Of a DNA stretch of 64,000 bases, positions 11,126 through 20,314 are shown one piece after another (positions within the stretch are counted from its first letter, which is position 1; each line of letters begins with the position of its first letter). Both the position numbers and the translations under genes were made by a program. The notes beneath the pieces were generated by a model. It was given only the letters and a program-made list of their open reading frames with translations. It did no database searches and was not told the origin of the DNA. Source of the DNA: Fidelibacterota bacterium (GTDB lineage: Bacteria; Pseudomonadota; Alphaproteobacteria; Rhodospirillales; Rhodospirillaceae). Where the stretch lies: contig CANJRA010000001.1 in assembly GCA_947476625.1 (NCBI GenBank), positions 248,001-312,000 on the forward strand, read 5' to 3'.

Positions 11126-11989
11126 GTGATCGAGAAATTAGTCCACCGGGGTATCGAATATTTAAAAACTAAGGGCCTAATCGCTTCACCTATTGAAGAC
11201 TCCCAAAGTCGTAGAAATAGGATTTTCTTCATCTCTTCAAATGGCTCGATGGCCACGATGTGGCTGTCAAAATTGTTAAGCGCGTCCAAGCGCATAAAGT
11301 GTTTTCACTCAAGCTTTGAGATCCTGCCCGTTGAGCAACGGGCCGATATGGGCGCAATAACACAAAAACTTATTCACCTTTCGGCGTCAGAAGATTGCTA
11401 GGTGGGGGTGACGCATGTCGGGCAAAATCGCGGGATGAAAGGCTTCGATGCGATGTATCGCGTTGGCGGAATGTTTGTCGCCTTGCTGCGAAATCCCATT
11501 CAAGTCGTTAATTCGCAGTTCCTGATCAAGCTTCAGACCGTCGGTCAGGATAAAGAAGATTTTGATAGGGATTATGTTGCCCGCATGCCGTACGCGCATC
11601 TCGTGAATTCGCGGGAGGATGCCTTATTCGCTAGATGCGCTGGACAAGGACTTTTACACTACTTTGAATGTGGGTCCGTAGATCGCGATTTCGTCTTTCT
11701 TTTCGAACACTACACGATCGACTACGCCGAAATAATGCGCTTGGTCGGGGTTCTCACTCAGGGACAAATTGTCGCGGATTCCGATATAGAGAGGGCTTTT
11801 TACAGCCTCGGTAAGGTAAATCCGCACCAGCAGGCACCCGCCACCTGGGAGGAGGTCTTTTTTTCTCATTGGACCGACCGGCATAGGGAAATTTTTTCCT
11901 TTATTTATAATCACTTAAATGGTCTTTTGTTGAAACCTACGCTGCCTATCCGATACCCTTTCATCCACGACCTTGTGATGTCCTGCTAA
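11126..11989 (+). pseudogene. Sulfotransferase-like gene interrupted by an in-frame amber codon
   Basis: Two segments in the same frame are separated only by TAG at 11399-11401. The first (GTG 11126) holds a P-loop-like RIFFISSNGSMATMWLSKLL, resembling the 5'-phosphosulfate motif of PAPS-dependent sulfotransferases. The second holds FVALLRNPIQVVNSQF, resembling the 3'-phosphate motif (RNP...S). Both are needed for PAPS binding, so neither product alone should be active. Read through, the gene would encode about 287 residues. The region is visibly more AT-rich than its neighbours and sits alone between nhaA and ffh, which suggests acquired DNA now decaying. A GTG immediately after the stop could restart translation of the second half. 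Family assignment is moderate. Confidence 0.7.
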
Positions 11990-12048
11990 TCGCGGGCGTA
12001 CCGTTTCATTGACTCTCTCCCGCCCCTCCCGTAGATAACCCACGCTTT

Positions 12049-12069
12049 CCCGAAATCTCGGGCCTTTTT
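12049..12069 (+). terminator. Weak intrinsic terminator candidate upstream of ffh
   Basis: CCCGA (12049-12053), loop AATC, TCGGG (12058-12062), then CCTTTTT. The stem is only five base pairs, but the T run fits a terminator for transcription leaving the broken sulfotransferase gene. Confidence 0.4.
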
Positions 12070-12158
12070 GGTCCGACGTTTCGCTCCCACGGGGGTCCGT
12101 CCGTCCGCGATTACGCGCACGGGCGTGTTCGCCGTTTTGACTAGGTTTTGGCGCTACG

Positions 12159-13625
12159 ATGTTCGATACGCTGACCGATAAATTGGGGTCCGTCCTCAAT
12201 AAGCTGACACGGCGCGGTGCTCTCACCGAAGCCGACGTCGCTGCGGCTATGCGTGAAGTGCGCGTGGCGCTGCTCGAAGCCGACGTCGCGCTTTCGGTCG
12301 TCAAAGATTTCATCGCCAAGGTCAGCGAAAAAGCCGTCGGCGAAGCGGTCGTAAAGTCCGTCACGCCGGGCCAGATGGTTGTGAAGATCGTGCACGACGA
12401 ACTGGTCACGATGCTGGGCGGCGATCCCACCGATCCCATGGCCAGTTTGAATTTTGACTCCGCCGGGATCGATCTCAATGCGCCCGCGCCTGTCGCGGTG
12501 CTGATGGTCGGCTTGCAAGGCTCCGGCAAAACCACCACCAGCGCCAAGATCGCGCATCGCCTGCAGACCAAAGAAAAGAAGCGCGTGCTGATGGTGTCGC
12601 TCGATACCTATCGCCCTGCCGCGCAAGAACAACTCGCCATCCTCGGCAAGCAAGTCAACGTCATCACACTGCCGATCGTCGCCGGTCAGCAGCCGCTCGA
12701 TATCGCCAAGCGCGGTCTCGCTGAAGCGCGCACCGGCGTGTTCGATGTCGTCATCTTCGATACCGCCGGTCGTCTGACTATCGACGAGACGATGATGACG
12801 GAAGTCACCGCGGTGCGTGATTTGATTAAGCCGCACGAAACCTTGCTCGTTACCGACGCCATGATCGGCCAAGACGCCGTCATCACCGCGCAGTCTTTCA
12901 ACGAAAAAGTCGGCATCACCGGCATCGTGCTCACGCGCGTTGACGGCGATGCGCGCGGCGGCGTGGCGTTGTCCATGCGCGCCATCACCGGCCGCCCCAT
13001 CAAGCTCATGGGCATGGGCGAAAAAGTCGACGCGCTGGAAGCTTTCCATCCGTCACGTATTGCCGGTCGCATCCTCGGCATGGGCGACGTCGTCAGCTTG
13101 GTCGAAAAAGCCGTCGCCAATGTCGATCACGAAAAGGCCGAAAAGCTGGCCGCGCGTATGGCCGAAGGCAAATTCGATCTCAACGACACGCTCTCCCAGT
13201 TGCAGCAAATTCAGCGCATGGGCGACATGAAGGGCATCCTCGGTCTCATTCCTGGTCTCGGCAATGCGCTGAAGCAGGTGAAGGATTCCCAGCTCGATCC
13301 AAAGTCATTCAAGCGCCTCGAAGCCATCATCCAATCCATGACGCAAAAAGAACGTCGCGTGCCCGATGTGATTAAAGCCTCGCGCAAGCAACGCATTGCT
13401 ACCGGCTCCGGCACCACGGTCGCCGACGTCAATAAACTGCTGAAGCAGCATCAGCAGATGGAAACCATGATGAAGCGCATGAAGAAGATGGGCGGCGTCG
13501 GCGCGCTCGCCGGCATGATGGGCGGCGCGGGTGGCGGTGGCGGCCTCGGTGGATTGATGGGCGGTCTCGGTGGCGGCGGCGGAATGCCGCGTGGCCCCGG
13601 CGGCCCGCCATTTGGACGCAGATAG
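12159..13625 (+). CDS. ffh: Signal recognition particle protein Ffh
   Basis: The protein subunit of SRP, which binds signal sequences on ribosomes with 4.5S RNA and docks to FtsY. An N-terminal four-helix domain is followed by GTPase motifs GLQGSGKTTTSAKIA (near residue 113), DTYRPAAQEQ, DTAGRLTID and TRVDGDARGG. A Met-rich M domain (residues about 330-450) contains GMGDMKGI-type text and MMKRMKKMGG. The last 45 residues are Gly-rich. 488 residues is normal to slightly long. The 4.5S RNA gene was not found in this window. It leads into the ribosomal-protein and tRNA-modification group rpsP-rimM-trmD-rplS. Confidence 0.98.
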   Translation: MFDTLTDKLGSVLNKLTRRGALTEADVAAAMREVRVALLEADVALSVVKDFIAKVSEKAVGEAVVKSVTPGQMVVKIVHDELVTMLGGDPTDPMASLNFDSAGIDLNAPAPVAVLMVGLQGSGKTTTSAKIAHRLQTKEKKRVLMVSLDTYRPAAQEQLAILGKQVNVITLPIVAGQQPLDIAKRGLAEARTGVFDVVIFDTAGRLTIDETMMTEVTAVRDLIKPHETLLVTDAMIGQDAVITAQSFNEKVGITGIVLTRVDGDARGGVALSMRAITGRPIKLMGMGEKVDALEAFHPSRIAGRILGMGDVVSLVEKAVANVDHEKAEKLAARMAEGKFDLNDTLSQLQQIQRMGDMKGILGLIPGLGNALKQVKDSQLDPKSFKRLEAIIQSMTQKERRVPDVIKASRKQRIATGSGTTVADVNKLLKQHQQMETMMKRMKKMGGVGALAGMMGGAGGGGGLGGLMGGLGGGGGMPRGPGGPPFGRR

Positions 13626-13690
13626 ATTTTTTGACTAACGATTTTTTGAAAACAACGAAACGAACGCTAAACCAAGGAGAGTAATTCTAA

Positions 13691-14068
13691 ATGTCGCTTA
13701 AAATCAGATTATCGCGCGTCGGCGCGAAAGCTCAGCCTTACTACCGCCTCGTCGTCGCCGACTCACGTTATCCGCGTGATGGTCGCTTCATCGAAAAGGT
13801 CGGCACCTACAATCCGCGCGTGCCGCACGATCACAAAGAGCGTTTGGTGCTGAAAGAAGAGCGCATCAAACATTGGATCGGCACCGGCGCGCTGCCGACG
13901 GACCGCGTGCAACGCCTGTTGGCCAAAGCCGGCATCGGCGCAGCACCCGAAGTCAACACGCAGACCAAGCAAGACAAGCCGCGCGCCAAGACGCAAGAAC
14001 GTCTGCGCATTGCTGAAGAAGCTGCCAAAGCCGCGGCGGAAGCTGCTGCTGCGCCGGCGGAAGGCTAA
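13691..14068 (+). CDS. rpsP: 30S ribosomal protein bS16
   Basis: bS16 is a small-subunit assembly protein. The N-terminal text MSLKIRLSRVGAKAQPYYRL and ADSRYPRDGRFIEKVGTYNP is the family signature. The 125 residues include an Ala/Glu-rich C-terminal tail of about 40 residues that is common in alphaproteobacteria. A strong Shine-Dalgarno AAGGAG (13674-13679) precedes the ATG. First gene of rpsP-rimM-trmD-rplS, separated from rimM by 15 bases. Confidence 0.98.
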   Translation: MSLKIRLSRVGAKAQPYYRLVVADSRYPRDGRFIEKVGTYNPRVPHDHKERLVLKEERIKHWIGTGALPTDRVQRLLAKAGIGAAPEVNTQTKQDKPRAKTQERLRIAEEAAKAAAEAAAAPAEG

Positions 14069-14083
14069 GCCAGGTTCCGTGAA

Positions 14084-14647
14084 GTGAGTTCTGCTCTTTC
14101 GCGTGTGCAACTCGGCGTCATAGTCGGCGTCAAAGGTTTGCGCGGCGAGGTGCGGGTCAAAAGCTTTACCGAGGATCCGGCGGATGTCGCTGCCTACGGC
14201 CCCGTGACGACCGATGATGGGCGTGTCTTTGCGCTCAAGGTCACGGGGTTGGCGCAAGGTTCGGTCACCGTACGCATTAAAGGCGTCGATGATCGTACCG
14301 CAGCCGAGGCGCTGAAAGGTCGAACGCTCTCTGTCGATCGCAAGGCGCTGCCGGCCGCAGAAGAAGGCACCTACTACCAAGCCGATCTGGTCGGCTTGGC
14401 GGCGGAACTAACAACAGGCGAAAGCCTGGGAACGGTCACGGCGGTCTACAACTTCGGCGCCGGCGACATGTTTGAAGTGACGATGGTAAACGGGCGAACC
14501 GAGCTTGTTCCGTTCACCGATGCGGCCATCGCCAATGTTGATGTGGCGAACCGCAAGCTGACGATAAATCCTCTGTCGGGGTTGTTTGAAAACGACTCGG
14601 CGAAGGACGAAGAAGAGAGACGGAAGGAAGAACAGGAAGGAGAATGA
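14084..14647 (+). CDS. rimM: 16S rRNA processing protein RimM
   Basis: RimM binds uS19 and helps mature the 30S head. The N-terminal barrel is seen in [20 protein letters not shown] and the PRC-barrel half in [13 protein letters not shown]...[17 protein letters not shown]. The start is GTG at 14084, since no ATG lies in frame at the right position. The C-terminus is a highly charged tail ([14 protein letters not shown]), and its stop overlaps the trmD ATG by four bases (ATGA), so the two are translationally coupled. Confidence 0.96.
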   Translation: MSSALSRVQLGVIVGVKGLRGEVRVKSFTEDPADVAAYGPVTTDDGRVFALKVTGLAQGSVTVRIKGVDDRTAAEALKGRTLSVDRKALPAAEEGTYYQADLVGLAAELTTGESLGTVTAVYNFGAGDMFEVTMVNGRTELVPFTDAAIANVDVANRKLTINPLSGLFENDSAKDEEERRKEEQEGE

Positions 14648-15372
14648 CACCCCAGGGCGTTGACCCATTTCGTGCGGTCGTGCTGACGTTGTTTCCGGAA
14701 ATGTTTCCGGGACCGCTCGGTGCGTCCCTCGCGGGCAAGGCCTTGCAGGACAAGGTTTGGGCACTGGAAACGGTGGACTTTCGCGGGTTCGCAAGCGATA
14801 AACACCGCACTGTCGACGACAGCCCTTTCGGGGGCGGCGCCGGTATGGTGATGCGGCCAGATGTACTCGATGCCGCCATCGCAGCGTCCCGTCCCAACGG
14901 CACACCGCTGATCTACCTGACCCCGCGGGGAAAGATTTTGGATCAGGCGCGCGTGCGGGCCTTGGCGGCAGGACCGGGTGTCACTCTGATCTGCGGTCGC
15001 TACGAAGGTGTCGATCAACGCCTTCTCGAGGCGCGAGAGATCGAAGAAGTCAGCCTCGGCGACTTCATCCTCTCGGGCGGTGAGGCGGCGGCGATCGCGC
15101 TCTTGGATGCGGTCGTCAGATTGCTGCCGGGCGTGGTTGGTAAGACAGAGTCGCTGGAGAACGAAAGTTTTGAGACGGGCCTACTAGAGTATCCGCACTA
15201 TACGCGCCCCGACACGTGGCAAGGGCGCGAGGTGCCCGAGGTACTCAAGTCCGGTCATCATGCCAAAATAACGGCATGGCGGCAGGCCCGGTCGGAAGAG
15301 ATTACGCGCATACGGCGCCCTGATCTGTGGGCGCAGTATGTGAAGAGTAAAGGCAACTACACGCCCAAGTAA
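14644..15372 (+). CDS. trmD: tRNA (guanine-N1-)-methyltransferase TrmD
   Basis: Makes m1G37 in tRNAs, which prevents +1 frameshifting; essential in many bacteria. The trefoil-knot SAM site is visible as [22 protein letters not shown] and [16 protein letters not shown] (residues about 88-155). 242 residues is the family length. The ATG lies inside the end of rimM. It is followed by rplS after 31 bases, in the common order of the bS16 operon. Confidence 0.98.
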   Translation: MTPQGVDPFRAVVLTLFPEMFPGPLGASLAGKALQDKVWALETVDFRGFASDKHRTVDDSPFGGGAGMVMRPDVLDAAIAASRPNGTPLIYLTPRGKILDQARVRALAAGPGVTLICGRYEGVDQRLLEAREIEEVSLGDFILSGGEAAAIALLDAVVRLLPGVVGKTESLENESFETGLLEYPHYTRPDTWQGREVPEVLKSGHHAKITAWRQARSEEITRIRRPDLWAQYVKSKGNYTPK

Positions 15373-15403
15373 ACTCATAGAGAGTGAGTGGGCAGAAGAA
15401 AGG

Positions 15404-15799
15404 ATGACGACAATGGATATCATTCAGAAGATCGAACAGGCTCACATGGCCGAAATGCTCGCCAAGCGCGGCGTGCCTGATTTCTCGCCCGGTGACACCG
15501 TTCGCGTGCACGTGAAAGTGCTCGAAGGTCAGCGCGAACGCACCCAGGCTTATGAAGGCGTGTGTATCGCCCGTAAGAACGCCGGCGTGAATTCCAACTT
15601 CACCGTCCGCAAGATCTCCTTCGGCGAAGGTGTCGAGCGCGTGTTCCCGCTCTACGCGCCGATCGTCGACAAGGTCGAAGTGGTCCGCAAAGGCCGCGTG
15701 CGTCGTGCGAAGCTTTACTATCTTCGTGATCGTCGCGGTCGCGCTGCGCGCATCACCGAAGACGTCAGCGAAAGCTCCGCTGCCGCCGATAACGCCTAA
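15404..15799 (+). CDS. rplS: 50S ribosomal protein bL19
   Basis: bL19 sits at the subunit interface. The signature [20 protein letters not shown] and [19 protein letters not shown] is complete, followed by [21 protein letters not shown]. 131 residues includes a short Ser/Ala-rich tail. AGAAAGGATG-type purine-rich text precedes the ATG at 15404. A second ATG four codons later is possible. Last gene of the rpsP operon; a strong stem-loop follows at 15821-15853. Confidence 0.98.
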   Translation: MTTMDIIQKIEQAHMAEMLAKRGVPDFSPGDTVRVHVKVLEGQRERTQAYEGVCIARKNAGVNSNFTVRKISFGEGVERVFPLYAPIVDKVEVVRKGRVRRAKLYYLRDRRGRAARITEDVSESSAAADNA

Positions 15800-15820
15800 T
15801 AAGCGTTTTCACGTATATCC

Positions 15821-15853
15821 GTCATCGCCGCGCTGTTTAAGCGCGGCGATGAC
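15821..15853 (+). terminator. Strong stem-loop between rplS and leuC (terminator-like or regulatory)
   Basis: GTCATCGCCGCGC (15821-15833) pairs perfectly with GCGCGGCGATGAC (15841-15853) across a 7-base TGTTTAA loop, or 14 pairs with one more T-A. No T run follows on either strand, so classical Rho-independent termination is doubtful. It ends 19 bases before the leuC ATG and could also influence leuC expression or mRNA stability. I saw no leucine-rich leader peptide. Confidence 0.6.
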
Positions 15854-15872
15854 CGTTCTCTGGTGAGGTGTC

Positions 15873-17279
15873 ATGACTCAGCCCACCACGCTTTACGATA
15901 AACTCTGGAACAGCCACGTCGTCTCGGTCGATCAGGGCGGCACCGCCGTTCTCTATATCGATCTGCATCTGGTCCACGAGGTCACCTCGCCGCAGGCCTT
16001 TGAAGGTTTGCGCGCTGCCGGCCGCAAAGTGCATGCGCCGCAGAAGACCTTCGCCGTGCCCGATCACAACGTGCCCACGACCGCCGATCGTCTTCAGGTG
16101 ATCAAGGATCCCGAAGGCCGGTTGCAGCTCGAGATGCTGGAATCCAACTGCCGCGACTTCGGCGTGCCCTATGTTCCCATCTCGGACATCCGCCAAGGCA
16201 TCGTACACATCATCGGCCCCGAGCAAGGTCTGACTCAGCCCGGCAAAACCATTGTCTGCGGTGATTCTCATACCTCCACGCACGGCGCGCTCGGCGCGTT
16301 GGCATTCGGTATCGGTACCTCCGAAGTCGAACACGTGCTGGCCACGCAAACTCTGGTGATGAAAAAAGCCAAGAACATGCGCGTCGTCGTCGACGGCAAA
16401 TTGCCGCCCGGCGTCACCGCGAAAGATTTGGTGCTCGCCATCATTGGTAAAATGGGCACGGGCGGCGGCACCGGCCACGTCATCGAGTATGTCGGCGAAG
16501 CTTTTACCAACATGTCCATGGAAGGCCGCATGACGGTCTGCAACATGACCATCGAAGGCGGCGCCCGCGCCGGTCTCGTAGCCCCCGACGACAAGACATT
16601 TGAATATTTGAAAGGCCGTCCCTATGCGCCGAAGGGCGTGTTGTGGGAACAAGCGGTTGCCTATTGGAAGACGCTGAAGTCAGACGAGGGCGCACAGTTC
16701 GACAAAGAAGTGCACCTATTGGCCGATGACCTTGTGCCTTACGTCACCTGGGGCACCAGCCCGGAAGACGCGTTGCCCATCACGGCAAAAGTGCCTGATC
16801 CCAAAAGCTTCGCCGACCCCGCGAAAGAAGTCGCCGCCGCGCGTTCGCTCGATTACATGGCGCTCACGCCGGGTACGCCGCTCGATCAGATCAAGGTCGA
16901 TAAGGTGTTCATCGGTTCGTGCACCAACGGCCGCATCGAAGACATGCGCGCCGCCGCCGAGGTTATGAAAGGCCGCAAGGTCGCCAAGGGCGTGGGCGTA
17001 CTCGTTGTGCCCGGCTCCGGCCTCGTCAAACACCAGGCCGAAGAAGAAGGCCTCGATCAAATCTTTATCGATGCCGGCGCCGAGTGGCGTGAGCCCGGTT
17101 GTTCGATGTGTCTCGGCATGAACCCGGATATCCTGAAAGCCGGCGAGCGTTGTGCGTCCACATCGAACCGCAACTTCGAAGGCCGCCAGGGCATCGGTGG
17201 GCGCACGCATCTCGTCAGCCCCGCCATGGCTGCGGCTGCGGCCATTACCGGTCACCTGACCGATGTCAGGAAGCTCTAA
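15873..17279 (+). CDS. leuC: 3-isopropylmalate dehydratase large subunit LeuC
   Basis: With LeuD it isomerises 2-isopropylmalate to 3-isopropylmalate in leucine synthesis, using a [4Fe-4S] cluster. The cluster cysteines are visible in [13 protein letters not shown] (about residue 350) and [13 protein letters not shown] (about residue 410). [19 protein letters not shown] is an aconitase-family signature. 468 residues is normal. A GGTGAGG motif precedes the ATG. The leuC stop is followed directly by the leuD ATG with no spacer, indicating tight coupling of the two subunits. Confidence 0.98.
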   Translation: MTQPTTLYDKLWNSHVVSVDQGGTAVLYIDLHLVHEVTSPQAFEGLRAAGRKVHAPQKTFAVPDHNVPTTADRLQVIKDPEGRLQLEMLESNCRDFGVPYVPISDIRQGIVHIIGPEQGLTQPGKTIVCGDSHTSTHGALGALAFGIGTSEVEHVLATQTLVMKKAKNMRVVVDGKLPPGVTAKDLVLAIIGKMGTGGGTGHVIEYVGEAFTNMSMEGRMTVCNMTIEGGARAGLVAPDDKTFEYLKGRPYAPKGVLWEQAVAYWKTLKSDEGAQFDKEVHLLADDLVPYVTWGTSPEDALPITAKVPDPKSFADPAKEVAAARSLDYMALTPGTPLDQIKVDKVFIGSCTNGRIEDMRAAAEVMKGRKVAKGVGVLVVPGSGLVKHQAEEEGLDQIFIDAGAEWREPGCSMCLGMNPDILKAGERCASTSNRNFEGRQGIGGRTHLVSPAMAAAAAITGHLTDVRKL

Positions 17280-17894
17280 ATGGAAAAGTTCAAAACCTTA
17301 AAAGCGGTCGCGGCCCCTTTGCCGCTGGTCAACGTCGACACCGACATGATCATCCCGGCGCGTTTCTTAAAGACCATCAAACGCACCGGCCTCGGCAAAT
17401 CGGCGTTCTACGCTATGCGCTACGACGAGCGGGGCAACGAGCGTCCCGATTTCATTTTGAATAAAGACGCCTATCGTCATTCTAAAATTCTCATCGCCGG
17501 AGATAATTTTGGCTGCGGCTCGTCGCGCGAACATGCGCCCTGGGCCATGGCCGATTTCGGCCTGCGCTGCGTCATCGCGCCCAGCTTTGCCGACATCTTC
17601 TACGGCAACTCCTTCAAGAACGGCATTCTCTGCATCGTTCTGCCTCAAGCCGAGGTCGATAAATTGTCCGCCCTCGCAGGCTCCGGCAACACCGCCGGCG
17701 GCGAGTTCACCGTCGATCTTGAAAAGCTCACCATCACCGCGCCCGACGGCAGCGTCACGTCCTTTACGCTCGACGGCACCAAGCGCCACAACATGCTCGA
17801 AGGCCTCGACGACATCGGCATTACCTTGAAAAGCGTCGACGCCATCGCCGCCTTCGAACAAAAACAGCACCGTGAACAGCCGTGGCTTTCCTAA
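17280..17894 (+). CDS. leuD: 3-isopropylmalate dehydratase small subunit LeuD
   Basis: The swivelling small subunit of isopropylmalate isomerase. [20 protein letters not shown] and [15 protein letters not shown] (residues about 78-92) are the family signatures. 204 residues is typical. It begins at the base after the leuC stop. leuB follows after 27 bases, so leuCDB is one operon and supplies two consecutive steps of leucine synthesis. Confidence 0.98.
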   Translation: MEKFKTLKAVAAPLPLVNVDTDMIIPARFLKTIKRTGLGKSAFYAMRYDERGNERPDFILNKDAYRHSKILIAGDNFGCGSSREHAPWAMADFGLRCVIAPSFADIFYGNSFKNGILCIVLPQAEVDKLSALAGSGNTAGGEFTVDLEKLTITAPDGSVTSFTLDGTKRHNMLEGLDDIGITLKSVDAIAAFEQKQHREQPWLS

Positions 17895-17921
17895 CTCTCA
17901 GCTAAAGGTTTTCTCCATCTC

Positions 17922-19031
17922 ATGACCGCGAAAAAAATTCTGCTCCTGCCCGGCGACGGCATCGGTACCGAAGTTACCGCCGAGCTGCGCAAGGTCATCG
18001 ACTGGTTCCAGACCACCCAGCGCACCAACTTCGATCTCAGCGAAGATCTCATTGGCGGTGCGTCCTATGATGTCCACGGCACGCCGCTCACCGCCGCCGC
18101 GATCGCCAAAGCCAAAAGCGCCGACGCCGTCATCCTCGCCTGCGTCGGCGGCCCGAAGTGGGACAAAGTCCCCTTCGCCGTGCGCCCGGAAGCCGGTCTC
18201 CTCAGCATCCGCAAAGAAATGGGCCTCTTCGCTAACTTGCGTCCCGCCGTTGTCTTCGACGTGCTGGCCGGTGCCTCCACGCTGAAGGCCGACTTAGTCG
18301 CCGGTCTCAACATCATGATCGTGCGTGAGCTGCTGGGCGGTGTATACTTCGGCGAACCCCGCGGCATCGAAACGCTGCCCAACGGCGAGCGTCGCGGCTT
18401 CAACACGCAGTCCTACACCACCTCTGAAATTCACCGCGTCGCCCACGTCGCTTTCGAACTCGCCCGCAAGCGCGGCAACAAAGTGCATTCGGTCGAAAAA
18501 GCCAACGTCATGGAAAGCGGCATCCTCTGGCGCGAGGAAGTCATCAAGCTGCAGCAATCCACCTACAAGGACGTCGAGCTGCTGCACATGTACGCCGACA
18601 ACTGCGCCATGCAGCTCGTGCGCAACCCCAAGCAGTTCGACGTCATCGTCACCGACAATCTGTTCGGCGATGTGCTCTCGGATTTGGCCTCCATGCTGAC
18701 CGGCTCGCTCGGCATGCTGCCGTCCGCCAGCTTGGGCGCGAAGGAAGCCTCGGGCCGCCAAGCCGCGCTGTACGAACCGATCCACGGCTCCGCGCCCGAC
18801 ATCGCGGGTAAGGGTGTCGCCAATCCGCTGGCCTTGATTCTCTCCTACGCCATGATGCTGCGGTATTCCTTCGACATGACCGCCAACGCCGACCTTCTGG
18901 AAAGCGCGGTTCAGAACGTTCTGGCCGCCGGCGTGCGGACCCGGGATATCGTCGAGGCCGGTCAAACCCCGGTTTCCACCATCGCCATGGGCGATGCCGT
19001 GCTGAAGGAACTGGCGCGACTCGCGGCCTAA
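17922..19031 (+). CDS. leuB: 3-isopropylmalate dehydrogenase LeuB
   Basis: Oxidatively decarboxylates 3-isopropylmalate with NAD+. [19 protein letters not shown] at the N-terminus and the isocitrate/isopropylmalate dehydrogenase signature [20 protein letters not shown] (about residues 246-265) are visible, as is [14 protein letters not shown] near residue 285. 369 residues. Last gene of leuCDB; a 229-base gap with a cold-shock promoter candidate follows. Confidence 0.98.
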   Translation: MTAKKILLLPGDGIGTEVTAELRKVIDWFQTTQRTNFDLSEDLIGGASYDVHGTPLTAAAIAKAKSADAVILACVGGPKWDKVPFAVRPEAGLLSIRKEMGLFANLRPAVVFDVLAGASTLKADLVAGLNIMIVRELLGGVYFGEPRGIETLPNGERRGFNTQSYTTSEIHRVAHVAFELARKRGNKVHSVEKANVMESGILWREEVIKLQQSTYKDVELLHMYADNCAMQLVRNPKQFDVIVTDNLFGDVLSDLASMLTGSLGMLPSASLGAKEASGRQAALYEPIHGSAPDIAGKGVANPLALILSYAMMLRYSFDMTANADLLESAVQNVLAAGVRTRDIVEAGQTPVSTIAMGDAVLKELARLAA

Positions 19032-19099
19032 CGCACGGCCTAACTCACTGATAGTAAGGCACTAATTCCCGCGATCTCCGCTTTTGCGCCAATCTGACA

Positions 19100-19128
19100 T
19101 TGAAAAAAGGCCCCAAAAGTCATATGAA
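19100..19128 (+). promoter_or_regulatory. Candidate cspA promoter with long 5' leader
   Basis: TTGAAA (19100-19105), a 17-base spacer and TATGAA (19123-19128): 5 of 6 and 4 of 6 consensus matches. Transcription from here would give a leader of about 125 bases before the cspA ATG at 19261, in keeping with the long structured leaders of cold-shock mRNAs. Pattern match only. Confidence 0.45.
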
Positions 19129-19260
19129 GGGCGCCGTCGGCTCGCTATGGGTTGACCTTGCAACTGCACTCCCGTCGAGAGCTAGTCCGGTCCCGCCCGT
19201 TTTGAAGTTAGGCCCGTCTTGCATGTGTATGGCGGTCATTTATGTCTTGGAGAACTTGAT

Positions 19261-19464
19261 ATGCCGGTGGGCACCGTAAAGTGGTTCAATGGAACCAAGG
19301 GTTATGGCTTTATTCAGCCGGAAGACGGCTCGAAAGACGTGTTCGTGCACATCTCGGCAGTCGAGCGCGCCGGGCTCAGCGCCTTGAACGAAGGCCAAAA
19401 AATCAACTACGAACTTCAGACCGAGCGCGGCAAGACCTCTGCCGGCAATCTGAAAGCCGTATAA
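19261..19464 (+). CDS. cspA: Cold-shock domain protein (CspA family)
   Basis: A 67-residue single cold-shock domain that binds single-stranded RNA and melts structure. The RNP1 motif KGYGFIQP and RNP2 motif VFVHIS are intact, after GTVKWFNGTKG. The ATG at 19261 follows TTGGAGAACTTGAT; an upstream ATG would add 14 unlike residues. The paralogue number cannot be told from one copy. A hairpin and infA follow, so the two nucleic-acid-binding OB-fold proteins may share a transcript. Confidence 0.95.
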   Translation: MPVGTVKWFNGTKGYGFIQPEDGSKDVFVHISAVERAGLSALNEGQKINYELQTERGKTSAGNLKAV

Positions 19465-19475
19465 GAAACGGCTAA

Positions 19476-19501
19476 AGCGGGACGGCATTGGCTGTCCCGC
19501 T
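19476..19501 (+). terminator. Stem-loop between cspA and infA
   Basis: AGCGGGAC (19476-19483) pairs perfectly with GTCCCGCT (19494-19501) across a 10-base loop. No T run follows. It may end or attenuate cspA transcripts before infA, or only stabilise the 3' end. Confidence 0.4.
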
Positions 19502-19532
19502 CGATTCTCAAAATCTGCGTGGAGCGCCCCGC

Positions 19533-19817
19533 ATGGCGAAAGAAGAGTTGCTGGAGTTTGAAGGCGTCGTAACCGATGTTCTTCCCGAAGCAAGATATCG
19601 CGTGAAGTTGTCCAACGATCACGAAATCATTGCCTACACCGCCGGGCGCATGAAAAAGAACCGCATCCGCACCCTCGTCGGTGATCGCGTCACGGTCGAA
19701 GTCACGCCCTACGATCTCGATAAGGGCCGTCTGATTTTCCGTCACAAGGATACCAGCGAGCGTCCGCCGCCGGCCCCTGGTGGCGGTCAGCAGCGCCATT
19801 TCAACAAGCGCCGCTAG
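19533..19817 (+). CDS. infA: Translation initiation factor IF-1
   Basis: IF-1 occupies the ribosomal A site during initiation. [20 protein letters not shown], then [20 protein letters not shown] and [12 protein letters not shown], is the full S1-like OB fold. The 94 residues exceed the usual 72 because of a C-terminal extension rich in Pro, Gly, Gln and Arg (residues about 73-94), which is seen in some alphaproteobacterial copies. The ATG at 19533 has GGAG at 19521-19524. Its stop and the stop of the convergent DUF962 gene share the palindrome CTAG. Confidence 0.93.
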   Translation: MAKEELLEFEGVVTDVLPEARYRVKLSNDHEIIAYTAGRMKKNRIRTLVGDRVTVEVTPYDLDKGRLIFRHKDTSERPPPAPGGGQQRHFNKRR

Positions 19818-20152
19818 TTCTTCACGCCGGCCTTGCGCAGATGCGGGTCGAGTCGGCCGACCGCGAACAATGCGAACATGCGCACGTCGCTGATCAGCGA
19901 CCACAGCGGATGTTTAAACGTCGCGGGCTTGTTGTGCTCGAACAAAGCGTGCGCCAGAAACGCAAAGCCGTAACCGGAGAGCACGGCTGCGATCAGCACC
20001 CAGGCATCCGCCAGCACGCCGTACACCGCCAACGGGATCGCGTGCGCCAGTCCCACATAATGCATCGCGCGGGTCGTCGGCCGGGCATGTTCGCGCAAAT
20101 AAAACGGCCAGAAGTCGGCGTAAGTCGTGAATCGCTCCGGCGCGGTGCTCAT
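19814..20152 (-). CDS. Mpo1-like (DUF962) small membrane protein
   Basis: A 112-residue protein with the DUF962 signature [20 protein letters not shown] and a later [18 protein letters not shown], with two or three hydrophobic segments between. In yeast the family member Mpo1 is an Fe-dependent dioxygenase acting on 2-hydroxy fatty acids; the conserved His residues (HYVG, HNKP, HPLW) are present. Whether the bacterial protein does the same chemistry is not shown. The start is the ATG at 20152. Convergent with infA, sharing the CTAG stop palindrome. Confidence 0.85.
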   Translation of the reverse strand: MSTAPERFTTYADFWPFYLREHARPTTRAMHYVGLAHAIPLAVYGVLADAWVLIAAVLSGYGFAFLAHALFEHNKPATFKHPLWSLISDVRMFALFAVGRLDPHLRKAGVKN

Positions 20153-20314
20153 GGCCTCAGTATGCGCCTGATGAGTGCGGATTTCCGGTGCAAATATTGA
20201 TTTCCGGGGCCGACCGGCGTAGGTTGCCGCTCCTTTTTCGGCCGACCTAAAATTTGATCGCGGAAACCCCCGCGCGGCCCGAGAAAAATTAAATGAAAAC
20301 AATGGATTATCGAC

